From: a virus
Strand: one strand, 5' to 3'
IMG/VR virus record: IMGVR_UViG_3300049489_000379
Location: 1 to 37,229 of that record
Length of the DNA stretch: 37,229 nucleotides
The notes beneath the pieces were generated by a model. It did no database searches. It worked only from the letters and a program-made list of their open reading frames with translations, and was not told where the DNA came from. Made by a program: the position numbers and the translations under genes. Every line of letters starts with the position of its first letter. The stretch's first letter is position 1. Shown piece by piece: positions 7,844 to 14,598 of the stretch.

Positions 7844-8094
7844 AAAAACCAATTTCGTTTGGTGTTGATAAGATCGGCCCGACCGACCAACAAATAGAAA
7901 ACGCCGTTGCCACGGCGAGTAAGTTAATGGCCGAAAAGCTCGACGCTTGGATTTTGGGGCAATTAACTCTTGAGCAATTAGAGAATTGCGTTAAACAATT
8001 TCAAGCCGAAATCGAAAAACGAAATTCGTCAGTCAAAATATTAGGCACTTGCGACGCCGTTATAAATGGCAAACCCGTAAATTTGAAACCCTAA
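7840..8094 (+). CDS. Hypothetical helical protein (84 residues)
   Basis: This last gene of the plus-strand island begins with ATGA overlap to the ribbon-helix-helix-like gene; GGTGGGC precedes the start. The predicted protein is mainly helical (QQIENAVATASKLMAEKLDAW, then LGQLTLEQLENCVKQFQAE) with a short C-terminal beta tail (CDAVINGKPVNLKP). No domain is recognised. The stop at 8092-8094 lies just before a hairpin that terminates transcription coming from the other direction, so the island and the upstream late genes are insulated from each other. Confidence 0.6.
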   Translation: MKKPISFGVDKIGPTDQQIENAVATASKLMAEKLDAWILGQLTLEQLENCVKQFQAEIEKRNSSVKILGTCDAVINGKPVNLKP

Positions 8095-8121
8095 AATAAA
8101 AAAGGCGGCAATAATGCCGCC
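8088..8121 (-). terminator. Rho-independent terminator after the major tail protein
   Basis: GGCGGCA (8104-8110), loop ATAA, TGCCGCC (8115-8121) form a perfect 7-bp GC-rich stem. On the minus strand it is followed by TTTTTTATTTT, a good U tract. It would stop the late transcript from the capsid and tail-tube genes before it enters the opposing island. On the plus strand no T run follows. Confidence 0.8.
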
Positions 8122-8146
8122 CGCGCCTTGAAATTGTAAACAATTT

Positions 8147-9028
8147 CTATGAAGGCAAAATATGACGAATAGTGAAAACCCGGTCAAGACTTGAATCATA
8201 CAAGCAAGACATTTTAAGTTCGGGTTGTGAAAATGCTTGCTCTTCCATATTGATCGGAAGACCGCCGCCGACACAATTGTGCGCGTCGATTTCAAACATT
8301 TCGCCCGTTGCTCTTTTTTGTGAAAGTAGTAATGCGCCAAACGCCGGGAAGGTGTCGGTTGATTTACCCACAACAATTGAACTTGATTTGGTGCTTGGTG
8401 GCAATACTTCAAACGTTGCCGTGTCGCCGGTAACAAATGCCGTTGCACTTGCGCCGCCGGTAAAGCGTAAACCAAGGCTTGCCACGTCGCTATTTGCGCC
8501 CGTTGCAACGCCGGTTACCGTTGCCACTTCAAGAGTGTCGTCGGTGTAAGTCGCATCGGTGCCGCGAGCAATGTCAATGTCAGATAACAAGTAAACTTTG
8601 AAAGCCGTTGCGCTTGTCGCCTTGATAACATATTTACCAAACTTCAAATTTGCGGCACCCGTTGACGGTATAACTATTGGAGTTAAAACGCCCGTTGCGG
8701 CTATCATTGAAGTGCCTAGTTTATTCGCAGCGGTTGAAACCGTGCCGGCCGCGTCAACACCAACGTCGGTCACCGTTGAACCTAAAAAGAGTGAAAATAA
8801 AAATCCTGGGTAGGCTTTTACTTTTGCGGTAAGTTCGGTTGAAACCGTTTTATTTTCAGCCGCCCATGCGTATTTATTTGAACCTGCATAAAGTTGTTCA
8901 AGGTCGGAAGACAAAGCTAAATTTGCGCTTCCAATGACTTTTAAAATCCCGTAAGGCATACCGTCGGTACGCGAATAAGGCGATATTGAATGAATCCCGT
9001 AAATAATTCTTGGGTCGGAAAGTGACAT
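8147..9028 (-). CDS. Major tail protein (tail tube)
   Basis: This 293-residue protein lies after the tail terminator and before the chaperone block, the usual place of the tail tube subunit. The N-terminus (DPRIIYGIHSISPYSRTDG) and the tube-like segments LKVIGSANLALSSDLEQLY and NKTVSTELTAKVKAYPGFLFSLFLG are typical of major tail proteins that begin with a description of their antigenic beta sandwich. A threonine-, alanine- and valine-rich central part (about residues 90-215) could be an added surface domain. It is followed by a strong terminator, consistent with a gene expressed at high level. Assignment to tube protein is from context plus overall look. Confidence 0.78.
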   Translation of the reverse strand: MSLSDPRIIYGIHSISPYSRTDGMPYGILKVIGSANLALSSDLEQLYAGSNKYAWAAENKTVSTELTAKVKAYPGFLFSLFLGSTVTDVGVDAAGTVSTAANKLGTSMIAATGVLTPIVIPSTGAANLKFGKYVIKATSATAFKVYLLSDIDIARGTDATYTDDTLEVATVTGVATGANSDVASLGLRFTGGASATAFVTGDTATFEVLPPSTKSSSIVVGKSTDTFPAFGALLLSQKRATGEMFEIDAHNCVGGGLPINMEEQAFSQPELKMSCLYDSSLDRVFTIRHILPS

Positions 9029-9058
9029 GGTAAACTCCCTTTGTTAAATAATTGTTTT

Positions 9059-9559
9059 CTAAACTAAACTAATTTGCAAACTAATCCCACCAACCTTGAC
9101 CTCATCGGACGAATCAAGTTCTAATTTAAACGCCATTGGCCGCACTTGGTCAATTTTCACCACGCCTTGCGCGATTGCCGGCGAAAAGTTTTCGGCAAAA
9201 AGCTCTTCGAGTGCGCGCGCATAGCGGTTTATTCGTTTTGACCCGTCGTTAGTCAGGCCGCTATCAACTAAAATAACCTCGACGAAAATGGTGTACGTTT
9301 TTGCCACCGCTCGCCCCGCCGTTTGGGCGCTTACGTTTTCAATACCGTAGAAAATTGCCGGCGCGTTTTGTAGACATTTTTCAGACCACGACTGTAAATA
9401 ATATGACCCCGACGCAATTGGTTTTAGGGTGGGCGACAAGCCTTTACCCGCCGACGCCTTTTCGGCCTCAATTGCCGCGATTTTCGCGTTTAAAGCCCCA
9501 CCATTGGTCATTACCCCAAGCACCGTGTCTAGTAGGTCTTCGGCGTCATACTTTGCCAC
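9059..9559 (-). CDS. Tail terminator / tail completion-like protein
   Basis: This 166-residue protein lies between the gpG-like connector and the major tail protein, where lambda gpU-type tail terminators are found. Residues 1-50 are helical and alanine-rich; the middle carries the strand TYTIFVEVILVDSG; the C-terminal part has the helix INRYARALEELFAENF followed by strands to the end. This alpha/beta order agrees with tail terminator proteins. The start is a GTG at 9559 that directly follows the upstream TAG, with AGGGGG about 6 bases before it. The assignment rests mainly on position and fold-like pattern. Confidence 0.62.
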   Translation of the reverse strand: MAKYDAEDLLDTVLGVMTNGGALNAKIAAIEAEKASAGKGLSPTLKPIASGSYYLQSWSEKCLQNAPAIFYGIENVSAQTAGRAVAKTYTIFVEVILVDSGLTNDGSKRINRYARALEELFAENFSPAIAQGVVKIDQVRPMAFKLELDSSDEVKVGGISLQISLV

Positions 9560-10102
9560 CTAGCCCCCTATTTCTTTTTTAAGTTGTCGCTCAACATGGT
9601 CTATCATGTAACCGCGCCAACGCTGTAAACGCCCCATTTGGTCGCTTGTCGCAAACCTTGGAGCTTCGGGGCCAATAAATAAAAATTTACGAAGTGGGAT
9701 TTTTGAACGGGGTTCATCCGATTGGTGGTAAATCCCATATTTGATAGACGTACCAAACGTCAAACTCAAATTGGTGATTTTAGAAATCGACCCTCGGTTA
9801 TTTGGCCCGAGTAAGCTATTCATTAGCGCACCCGTGCGAACCAAAAGCGGGTAGTCGTGCCCCACGTCTTCTATTTTTGCTCTTTGGTATTTGGTAAGCC
9901 CGTCGGCACCGCGCTCGCCTTTAAATGGCGGGTATTTACCTGGCCCGCTAAGTTTAAAAATTGCTTGTTCGGATTTGTAAAAGTCTTTCAGTATAAGACC
10001 AAAAGGCACTCGCAAATCGGTACTAACATTTGCCGCACGCTTCATTGCAATGCGAAACTTTTTATCATTGTCTACGACGTAACTTGTAAATGATTCACTC
10101 AT
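9560..10102 (-). CDS. Virion morphogenesis / head-tail joining protein (Mu gpG-like)
   Basis: This 180-residue protein fits the phage virion morphogenesis family (P2 gpS / Mu gpG type). Characteristic elements are PPFKGERGADGLTKYQR early on, the central LLVRTGALMNSLLG, and TSIKYGIYHQSDEPR followed by IPLRKFLFIG. In the family the RTG-L motif precedes the beta sheet and the P-x-R-x-F motif lies near the end. It acts in head completion or tail joining. The gene abuts the GTG start of the tail terminator gene. Neighbours upstream are Mu gp36-like and gp35-like, so the block is a Mu-like connector module on a siphovirus-like tail. Confidence 0.82.
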   Translation of the reverse strand: MSESFTSYVVDNDKKFRIAMKRAANVSTDLRVPFGLILKDFYKSEQAIFKLSGPGKYPPFKGERGADGLTKYQRAKIEDVGHDYPLLVRTGALMNSLLGPNNRGSISKITNLSLTFGTSIKYGIYHQSDEPRSKIPLRKFLFIGPEAPRFATSDQMGRLQRWRGYMIDHVERQLKKEIGG

Positions 10103-10106
10103 CGCT

Positions 10107-10553
10107 TTACCATTGTTTCGTATTTTTCAAAACGGTTGGCTCTACGTCATTGCTTACATTGTTATTGTAAAAGCCCGCACCCGACACCAAAGAGCTTGCG
10201 CCCGCAAGAGCAATGTCTTTATTTTGTATGTCTTTTAAAACTTTCATCACTTGCGCCGGTGAAAATAAAACACCCACAACATTTTGATTGGCGTCGGTGT
10301 TGGTCGGTTGCTTCACTTCCATTACACTTTTTATTCTTGCCGCAACCAAAGAGCGCGACAAAAATTTAAGTAAGTTTTTACCGTCGCCGGCTACCGTCAC
10401 GGGCACGGTGTAAACCGTGCCGACGTATGAATTTATAAGCGAGTCGGCCTCAACAATAAATTGGTCAACATCGGCCGAAGTGACAAGCGTTTTCGTGGTG
10501 AAAACCATGTCTTTAAAATCGCCTTGAATTTCAACCCGTGTTGTGTAGGCCAT
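10107..10553 (-). CDS. Head-tail connector, DUF1320-like (Mu gp36-like)
   Basis: This 148-residue protein contains the helical segment SADVDQFIVEADSLINSYVG, followed by a beta turn and a long helix (LLKFLSRSLVAARIKSVME), the usual order of the DUF1320 (Mu gp36) family, which forms part of the head-tail junction. Its neighbours, a gp35-like small protein upstream and a gpG-like protein downstream, match the order in Mu-like head modules. The C-terminus has an asparagine-rich stretch (GFYNNNVSNDVEPT). No catalytic motif is expected or seen. Confidence 0.75.
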   Translation of the reverse strand: MAYTTRVEIQGDFKDMVFTTKTLVTSADVDQFIVEADSLINSYVGTVYTVPVTVAGDGKNLLKFLSRSLVAARIKSVMEVKQPTNTDANQNVVGVLFSPAQVMKVLKDIQNKDIALAGASSLVSGAGFYNNNVSNDVEPTVLKNTKQW

Positions 10554-10557
10554 TTAA

Positions 10558-10776
10558 TTACCTTTTTCGTTTTTGTTTTGGAAGCTCTTCGACCTCTTCG
10601 GCCTCTTCGCTTTCAATTTCGGGTTCGTCAACCGGGGCAATTGCCACCGTGCCGCGACCTTCATTTATGTGACCCGCTTTTAAAAGATCACGAAAACCGT
10701 GGTCACCGATTTTAATTTCAGCACCATTTTGGTAAATGGTGCCGCCGTGATTTACATTTTTATTTACAAAAAACAT
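10558..10776 (-). CDS. Small head-region protein, Mu gp35-like
   Basis: This 72-residue protein starts with MFFVNKNVNHGGTIYQNGAE, a short beta domain seen in small Mu-like gp35 proteins (a V-x-N-G-G-x-x-Y-x-x-G pattern), continues with a compact helix DLLKAGHINEG and ends in an acidic stretch (EPEIESEEAEEVEE) capped by a basic tail KQKRKR. It lies just before the gp36-like connector, as in Mu-like modules. The strongly charged C-terminus is probably disordered. Function in the head is not established. Confidence 0.6.
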   Translation of the reverse strand: MFFVNKNVNHGGTIYQNGAEIKIGDHGFRDLLKAGHINEGRGTVAIAPVDEPEIESEEAEEVEELPKQKRKR

Positions 10777-10790
10777 TTTATTACCTTAAG

Positions 10791-11450
10791 TTATTTACAA
10801 GCAAAATTTTGCATAAAGAAAAATTCAACATCCTTGGCCGCGTTTAACGTACCATTTATGTCGCAAGTATTCTTTTCAACTTCGTCCGCGTCCGCGATAC
10901 AAGTCGCGCGTGTACCTTCATAAACACCGTCAAAAACGGTTTGAATAACATGACCCGCTTTTGCCATACACGCTTTTAAACCTAGAACGTCACCGACGCC
11001 CACAATCCAAGTCGCAGCAAAACCGCCCGACTCGCACGACGCCGCCCACGAAATGCTTGAAACGGTTTTGAAGGCTTTTACACCAACGGTCGCCGTCGAA
11101 GCATCGGCCGCAAACGAAAACGTTTCGGTAATTGCTTTGTTTAAAATGCTTGTGCCGCTTACGGTAACAACGCATGACTCTACGTCGGTGGTTGTACCCG
11201 TTGGCGTAATTGTCAAATTTCTTGCAACGTCCGGTTGGGCGCTGAAAGTTGTTACCGTCGCCACGGCCGCCGAAGTGGCACCCGCGTTTGTTGTTAGCAC
11301 TCGGTTTGTAAGCGCAATAATTGGCGCGGTTACCGTTTGCTTTTCAATCATTTGTTGGCTTGCCGGTTTTAAGTCACGATAGGTTGGCACAACGTATGCC
11401 AATGCGTTCGTGGCGTAAAATGACAAAATAAATAAAAATAAAAATCTCAT
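10791..11450 (-). CDS. Secreted cysteine-containing protein in the head gene cluster
   Basis: This 219-residue protein begins with a clear Sec signal peptide: MRF, a hydrophobic core LFLFILSFYA, and NALA as a likely cleavage site before YVVPT. The mature part has six cysteines (an even number, suitable for disulfides) and a beta-rich domain with RNLTITPTGTT, VVTVSGTS and VKAFKTVSSISW; that domain pattern is also seen in phage proteins encoded near capsid genes. The C-terminal 60 residues carry four of the cysteines. It has a strong AAAAAGGGGT ribosome site 6 bases before the ATG and follows a terminator-like hairpin. Export to the periplasm or surface is inferred from the signal peptide. A role in excluding other phages, or a virion role after export, are both unproved. 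Confidence 0.75.
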   Translation of the reverse strand: MRFLFLFILSFYATNALAYVVPTYRDLKPASQQMIEKQTVTAPIIALTNRVLTTNAGATSAAVATVTTFSAQPDVARNLTITPTGTTTDVESCVVTVSGTSILNKAITETFSFAADASTATVGVKAFKTVSSISWAASCESGGFAATWIVGVGDVLGLKACMAKAGHVIQTVFDGVYEGTRATCIADADEVEKNTCDINGTLNAAKDVEFFFMQNFACK

Positions 11451-11470
11451 TTCATTACCCCTTTTTAGTT

Positions 11471-11504
11471 AAAAGGCCACGCGATTTTGTCACGCGGCCT
11501 TTTT
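11471..11504. terminator. Bidirectional-looking hairpin after the capsid gene
   Basis: AAAAGGCC (11471-11478) pairs with GGCCTTTT (11496-11503), with a two-base bulge and an inner GCG/CGC. Runs of A and T on both sides let it act in either direction. It lies between the major capsid gene and the secreted protein gene and probably trims or attenuates the late message after the capsid gene. Confidence 0.65.
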
Positions 11505-11526
11505 AGTTTTGGCCTTACTAATTAAA

Positions 11527-12471
11527 TTACGCGATTGCGTTTTTAACTAAGTAAGCGGCCGTTACGTCGCTCAAAATCATGTCGTATTCGTCCTCAACTA
11601 AAATTTCAGTTGAACCCGGTGGGTTGAATACTGATTGCTTATAAACTTTTCTTGGTGACCCGCCGTCTAAGCGAATATTGTACCCAAGAGAAATTTGATA
11701 TTTTGCAGCACTGTCAGGGATAACCGCAAGAACGATATTTTTACCCCAAATTGGAGCAAGTACCGCCGTTTGGCCTTCCTTCGCAGAGTTATACATACAA
11801 TTTGGTACGAAAACTTTTTTCACGTTTAGTGCGCGAGCAAGTTCGTCGTCTGATAAACCGCCCGGGCGCGAAAATTTAAAGCCGAGCATATCAAGTAATT
11901 GTGGGTGGTAGCGAAGCATTTCAGCAACACCATACTCAAGAATCACTGCATTTGCTACTGCGCCGCAACCGTCGCGAACCGCTTTTTTACCAACGTTTAA
12001 AACATTGATTGGGTCTGAATTTGTATAGTCGTTAAATTGACTAGTACCCGACAAAGTAATGTTTTGTGTTAGTATTGAAGTGCTTCCCATTGCGTCCGCA
12101 AGACCTTTTTCTTTTTCAAGTAAAAGCATTGAAGTAAGACCAATAGTTTCGTCTTTTTCAGCGTCGAAAGGGTCTGTGACGTTCATATAGTCACGTTTTG
12201 AAACGACACCCTCAAGACCATGAGATTCAATCTCAAAACTTGAAGTTGTGCGAGCGATTGATTCCACTCGGCGAAATTTACCTTTACCACCGACAACATT
12301 GTTTTCAATGCGTAAATGATTTTTGCCGTACCCGCCAAGTTTGCCGCTGTATTGGCTAAACTTTAAAGCCGGGAGTAAACTATCGGCAATTGCTTGCTCT
12401 TCACTTGGTATATAAGCCGAGCTTGCGTCAGTAAGTAGCAAGTCGATGATACCTTTCATTTGTGTTGACAT
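11527..12471 (-). CDS. Major capsid protein
   Basis: This 314-residue protein is encoded after the decoration protein and before the connector genes, in the standard place for the capsid subunit. Features consistent with HK97-fold capsids are the N-terminal helix, the E-loop-like segment GGKGKFRRVESIARTTSSFE (residues about 61-80), the long spine region with EKEKGLADAM, and the P-domain to A-domain strands ending in EILVEDEYDMILSDVTAAYL. It has an AAAAAAGGGGT ribosome site and is followed by a hairpin terminator, as expected for a highly expressed gene. It lacks an obvious long delta domain at the N-terminus, which fits the separate nested scaffold upstream. Confidence 0.88.
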   Translation of the reverse strand: MSTQMKGIIDLLLTDASSAYIPSEEQAIADSLLPALKFSQYSGKLGGYGKNHLRIENNVVGGKGKFRRVESIARTTSSFEIESHGLEGVVSKRDYMNVTDPFDAEKDETIGLTSMLLLEKEKGLADAMGSTSILTQNITLSGTSQFNDYTNSDPINVLNVGKKAVRDGCGAVANAVILEYGVAEMLRYHPQLLDMLGFKFSRPGGLSDDELARALNVKKVFVPNCMYNSAKEGQTAVLAPIWGKNIVLAVIPDSAAKYQISLGYNIRLDGGSPRKVYKQSVFNPPGSTEILVEDEYDMILSDVTAAYLVKNAIA

Positions 12472-12507
12472 TTAAAACCCCTTTTTTCTTTTAGTTAATT
12501 AGTTAAA

Positions 12508-12876
12508 TTATTGGTCGCTTACTGAAACGTGAACCGAAAACAAATCACCGGCAACGGCGTCTTCCATTGCAACGGCAACGTGACGGTCGTTATCAGTAGT
12601 GCTTGCAACAAGGGCGCCGTTTGCGTCGCTTGATAACAAATCACCAAAAGAAATGGTGCCGCCGGCAAGAGCTTTTGCGCCGCCGCCTGGTAATGCCACT
12701 TCGACTAGGTCTTCGGCCGTTGTCGCTGCGTTTTGTGCAATTCCAAATGCTTTGTCAGTAGCCGCCGCCGCTTTCAAAACGTGTTGATTGTCTGCGCCCG
12801 GTTTTACAACCGACCCTTGTGGAATAGCCGCGCCCGCTTTGAATGAAAGCAAGTTTGGTGCTGCGTATGAACTCAT
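12508..12876 (-). CDS. Capsid decoration protein, DUF2190-like
   Basis: This 122-residue protein fits the small DUF2190 family encoded next to Mu-like capsid genes. The pattern is an N-terminal FKAGAAIPQGSVVKPGAD, then KAFGIAQNAATTAEDLVEVA and a glycine-rich turn, ISFGDLLSSDANGALV, and a final strand DLFSVHVSVSDQ. Such proteins bind capsid capsomers or replace lambda gpD. It lies 32 bases before the capsid gene on the same transcript and has a clear AAAGGGGT ribosome site. Confidence 0.85.
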   Translation of the reverse strand: MSSYAAPNLLSFKAGAAIPQGSVVKPGADNQHVLKAAAATDKAFGIAQNAATTAEDLVEVALPGGGAKALAGGTISFGDLLSSDANGALVASTTDNDRHVAVAMEDAVAGDLFSVHVSVSDQ

Positions 12877-12905
12877 TTTTTTACCCCTTTGTTTTTAGTT
12901 TAAAC

Positions 12906-13442
12906 TTAGTTTTTTAATTCGCGTTTTGCTAAACTGATTGCGTCGCCGCGATTTAGTTTAGGGTTTGATTTTTGTTTCTCTTCGGCAAGTTTTAAGATTG
13001 CCTTAACATCGTCTTCACCTGGTGCCGTTGACGTTGAGCTTCCACTTGCTTTCATGTTAAGTGGTTGGGCGAGTTTTACAAATTCGGCCATGTCACTTTT
13101 AATGAACGCAGCTTTTTGAGCAACACAAGCCTTACCTTCGGCAAGTAAAATGCTAAATGCTGATTCTTTTTCAGCGAGCATTTTTGCTTCGTCGGCTTTT
13201 GCTTTTTCGCCGGCCATTACCTGCATGTCGCCTTCAGCTTTTGCGAGCTTTGCTTGAAGCTCTTCGATTTGCTTTTTTAGCATTTCAATTTCGTCGCCTT
13301 CCTCTTGCGAGTCGCTCGTGTCACCTTGTGGCGTAGGCATATCAGCAAGCATTTTTTCAACTTCCGAATTGTCTTCCGCAAGTTTTATATTGTGAGCTTC
13401 AAGCTCTTTTATTCTAGCTTGCGCCATTTCTAAGTCTGTCAT
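12906..13442 (-). CDS. Nested head scaffold protein (in-frame internal start)
   Basis: An in-frame ATG at 13442 (residue 370 of the protease) has the sequence AAAGGGGTTGAA before it, the same strong ribosome site used by the capsid and decoration genes. It would give a 178-residue protein that starts MTDLEMAQARIKELEAHN, a helical coiled-coil protein with a central EEGDEIEMLKKQIEELQAKL. This is the gpI/gpZ (Mu) and C/Nu3 (lambda) arrangement, in which scaffold is the C-terminal part of the protease gene. The start is inferred from the ribosome site and the coiled-coil content. Confidence 0.8.
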   Translation of the reverse strand: MTDLEMAQARIKELEAHNIKLAEDNSEVEKMLADMPTPQGDTSDSQEEGDEIEMLKKQIEELQAKLAKAEGDMQVMAGEKAKADEAKMLAEKESAFSILLAEGKACVAQKAAFIKSDMAEFVKLAQPLNMKASGSSTSTAPGEDDVKAILKLAEEKQKSNPKLNRGDAISLAKRELKN

Positions 13443-14549
13443 TTCAACCCCTTTGTTTAATTTTAATTGTAAATAAATTTCACTTAGTTTAGAACGCGAG
13501 CTTTTTGCCATGCGCGCCGCCGCCCGTGCTTTTGATTCACGCTGTAATTGTTCGGTTTGATTTACTCGCACCTTGCGCTCTTGAATCCCTTTTTTTATGG
13601 CGTCACTTTTCTTTTGGGCGGCCACCTGTTTTAAATTTTGTTTCGACATACGCGCCTGCATTGCCGCTTTTCGTTTTACCGGGTCTTTATAGTCGGGGCG
13701 TTTTGCGGCCTTTTTTTCGGGCGAATAGCCATTTTCTTTTGTAGATTTAATTGAATAACTATTTTTATTTATGGTGGCCTTAAAGTCTTCGGGGCTTTTA
13801 TCGTGAACCGCACTCCCGTGCTTTAGGCGTTCGGCTTTTAGGGCATTTGCTTGGCTATGTTCTTCGGGGGTCATTGCGTCCCTTAGATAGTCGCCCTCTT
13901 TGTTGTACTTATTCACAAGCTCAGAATGGTGGGCTTTAAACGCCTTGTCGGCTTTATCAAATGCCACTTTATTGGCTTCGTGAGTGGCGTCTTTTGCTTT
14001 ACCCGCGCCGCCGCCTTTTTGTGGCCCGCTTCCCGGTCCGCCAAGTTCAATTTCTTTTTGTGTTGATGCGTCTTGCATTTTACCCTCGTTTGCCACAATG
14101 GCCTTCATTTCTTTTACGAATGGCCGGTTAGTTAAACCCCCGCCAAATAAAACGTTGTTATATGTCGCGCCCTTTTCGGGGTCAGTCCAATTAAATGCAA
14201 AGTCGGGTGAAAAATAACGAAGCTCGCGCTCGCTAAGTTTTTGCTCGGCTTTTGGCGTCCAATCGACAAGCGCCCAAAGTTCGGTATTGTTTTCGCGAAG
14301 CTCAAGTGACTTCACCCACGCACTCGCCTCTTTGTCGGAGTCGTGAAAGTAGTCAAAGGCCATGTCGACGCCTCTTATATTAGAGTCGAAATTGGATTTC
14401 ATTTCAAAAAGAGTAAGTGGCGTGATTTCAAAAGCACCATAGGTCGGGTGATTGAATTTGCCCACGCGCAAAATTTGTACCTCTTTGGGCACAAACTTAT
14501 TTTCAGTCAAAGCAATTTTAGAATAAATCGACGAACCATTTAAACGCAT
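12906..14549 (-). CDS. Head maturation protease (Mu gpI-like) fused to scaffold
   Basis: This 547-residue protein has three parts. Residues 1-155 resemble the Mu gpI-type prohead protease: ILRVGKFNHPTYGAFEITP, VDMAFDYFHDSDKEASAWV, ELWALVDWTPKAEQKL and RYFSPDFAFNW are typical conserved blocks. Residues about 165-360 form an unusual charged insert that opens with GGPGSGPQKGGG and is rich in K, A and H. From residue 370 onward the protein is a coiled-coil scaffold, which also has its own start (12906-13442). In the family, the protease processes the scaffold after head assembly and is itself removed. The start ATG has AAAGAGG upstream. Confidence 0.85.
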   Translation of the reverse strand: MRLNGSSIYSKIALTENKFVPKEVQILRVGKFNHPTYGAFEITPLTLFEMKSNFDSNIRGVDMAFDYFHDSDKEASAWVKSLELRENNTELWALVDWTPKAEQKLSERELRYFSPDFAFNWTDPEKGATYNNVLFGGGLTNRPFVKEMKAIVANEGKMQDASTQKEIELGGPGSGPQKGGGAGKAKDATHEANKVAFDKADKAFKAHHSELVNKYNKEGDYLRDAMTPEEHSQANALKAERLKHGSAVHDKSPEDFKATINKNSYSIKSTKENGYSPEKKAAKRPDYKDPVKRKAAMQARMSKQNLKQVAAQKKSDAIKKGIQERKVRVNQTEQLQRESKARAAARMAKSSRSKLSEIYLQLKLNKGVEMTDLEMAQARIKELEAHNIKLAEDNSEVEKMLADMPTPQGDTSDSQEEGDEIEMLKKQIEELQAKLAKAEGDMQVMAGEKAKADEAKMLAEKESAFSILLAEGKACVAQKAAFIKSDMAEFVKLAQPLNMKASGSSTSTAPGEDDVKAILKLAEEKQKSNPKLNRGDAISLAKRELKN

Positions 14550-14598
14550 AAATTAAAGCCTCTTTGGTAAAACGCCCGTTGTCAATCGCCCCCGCCCT

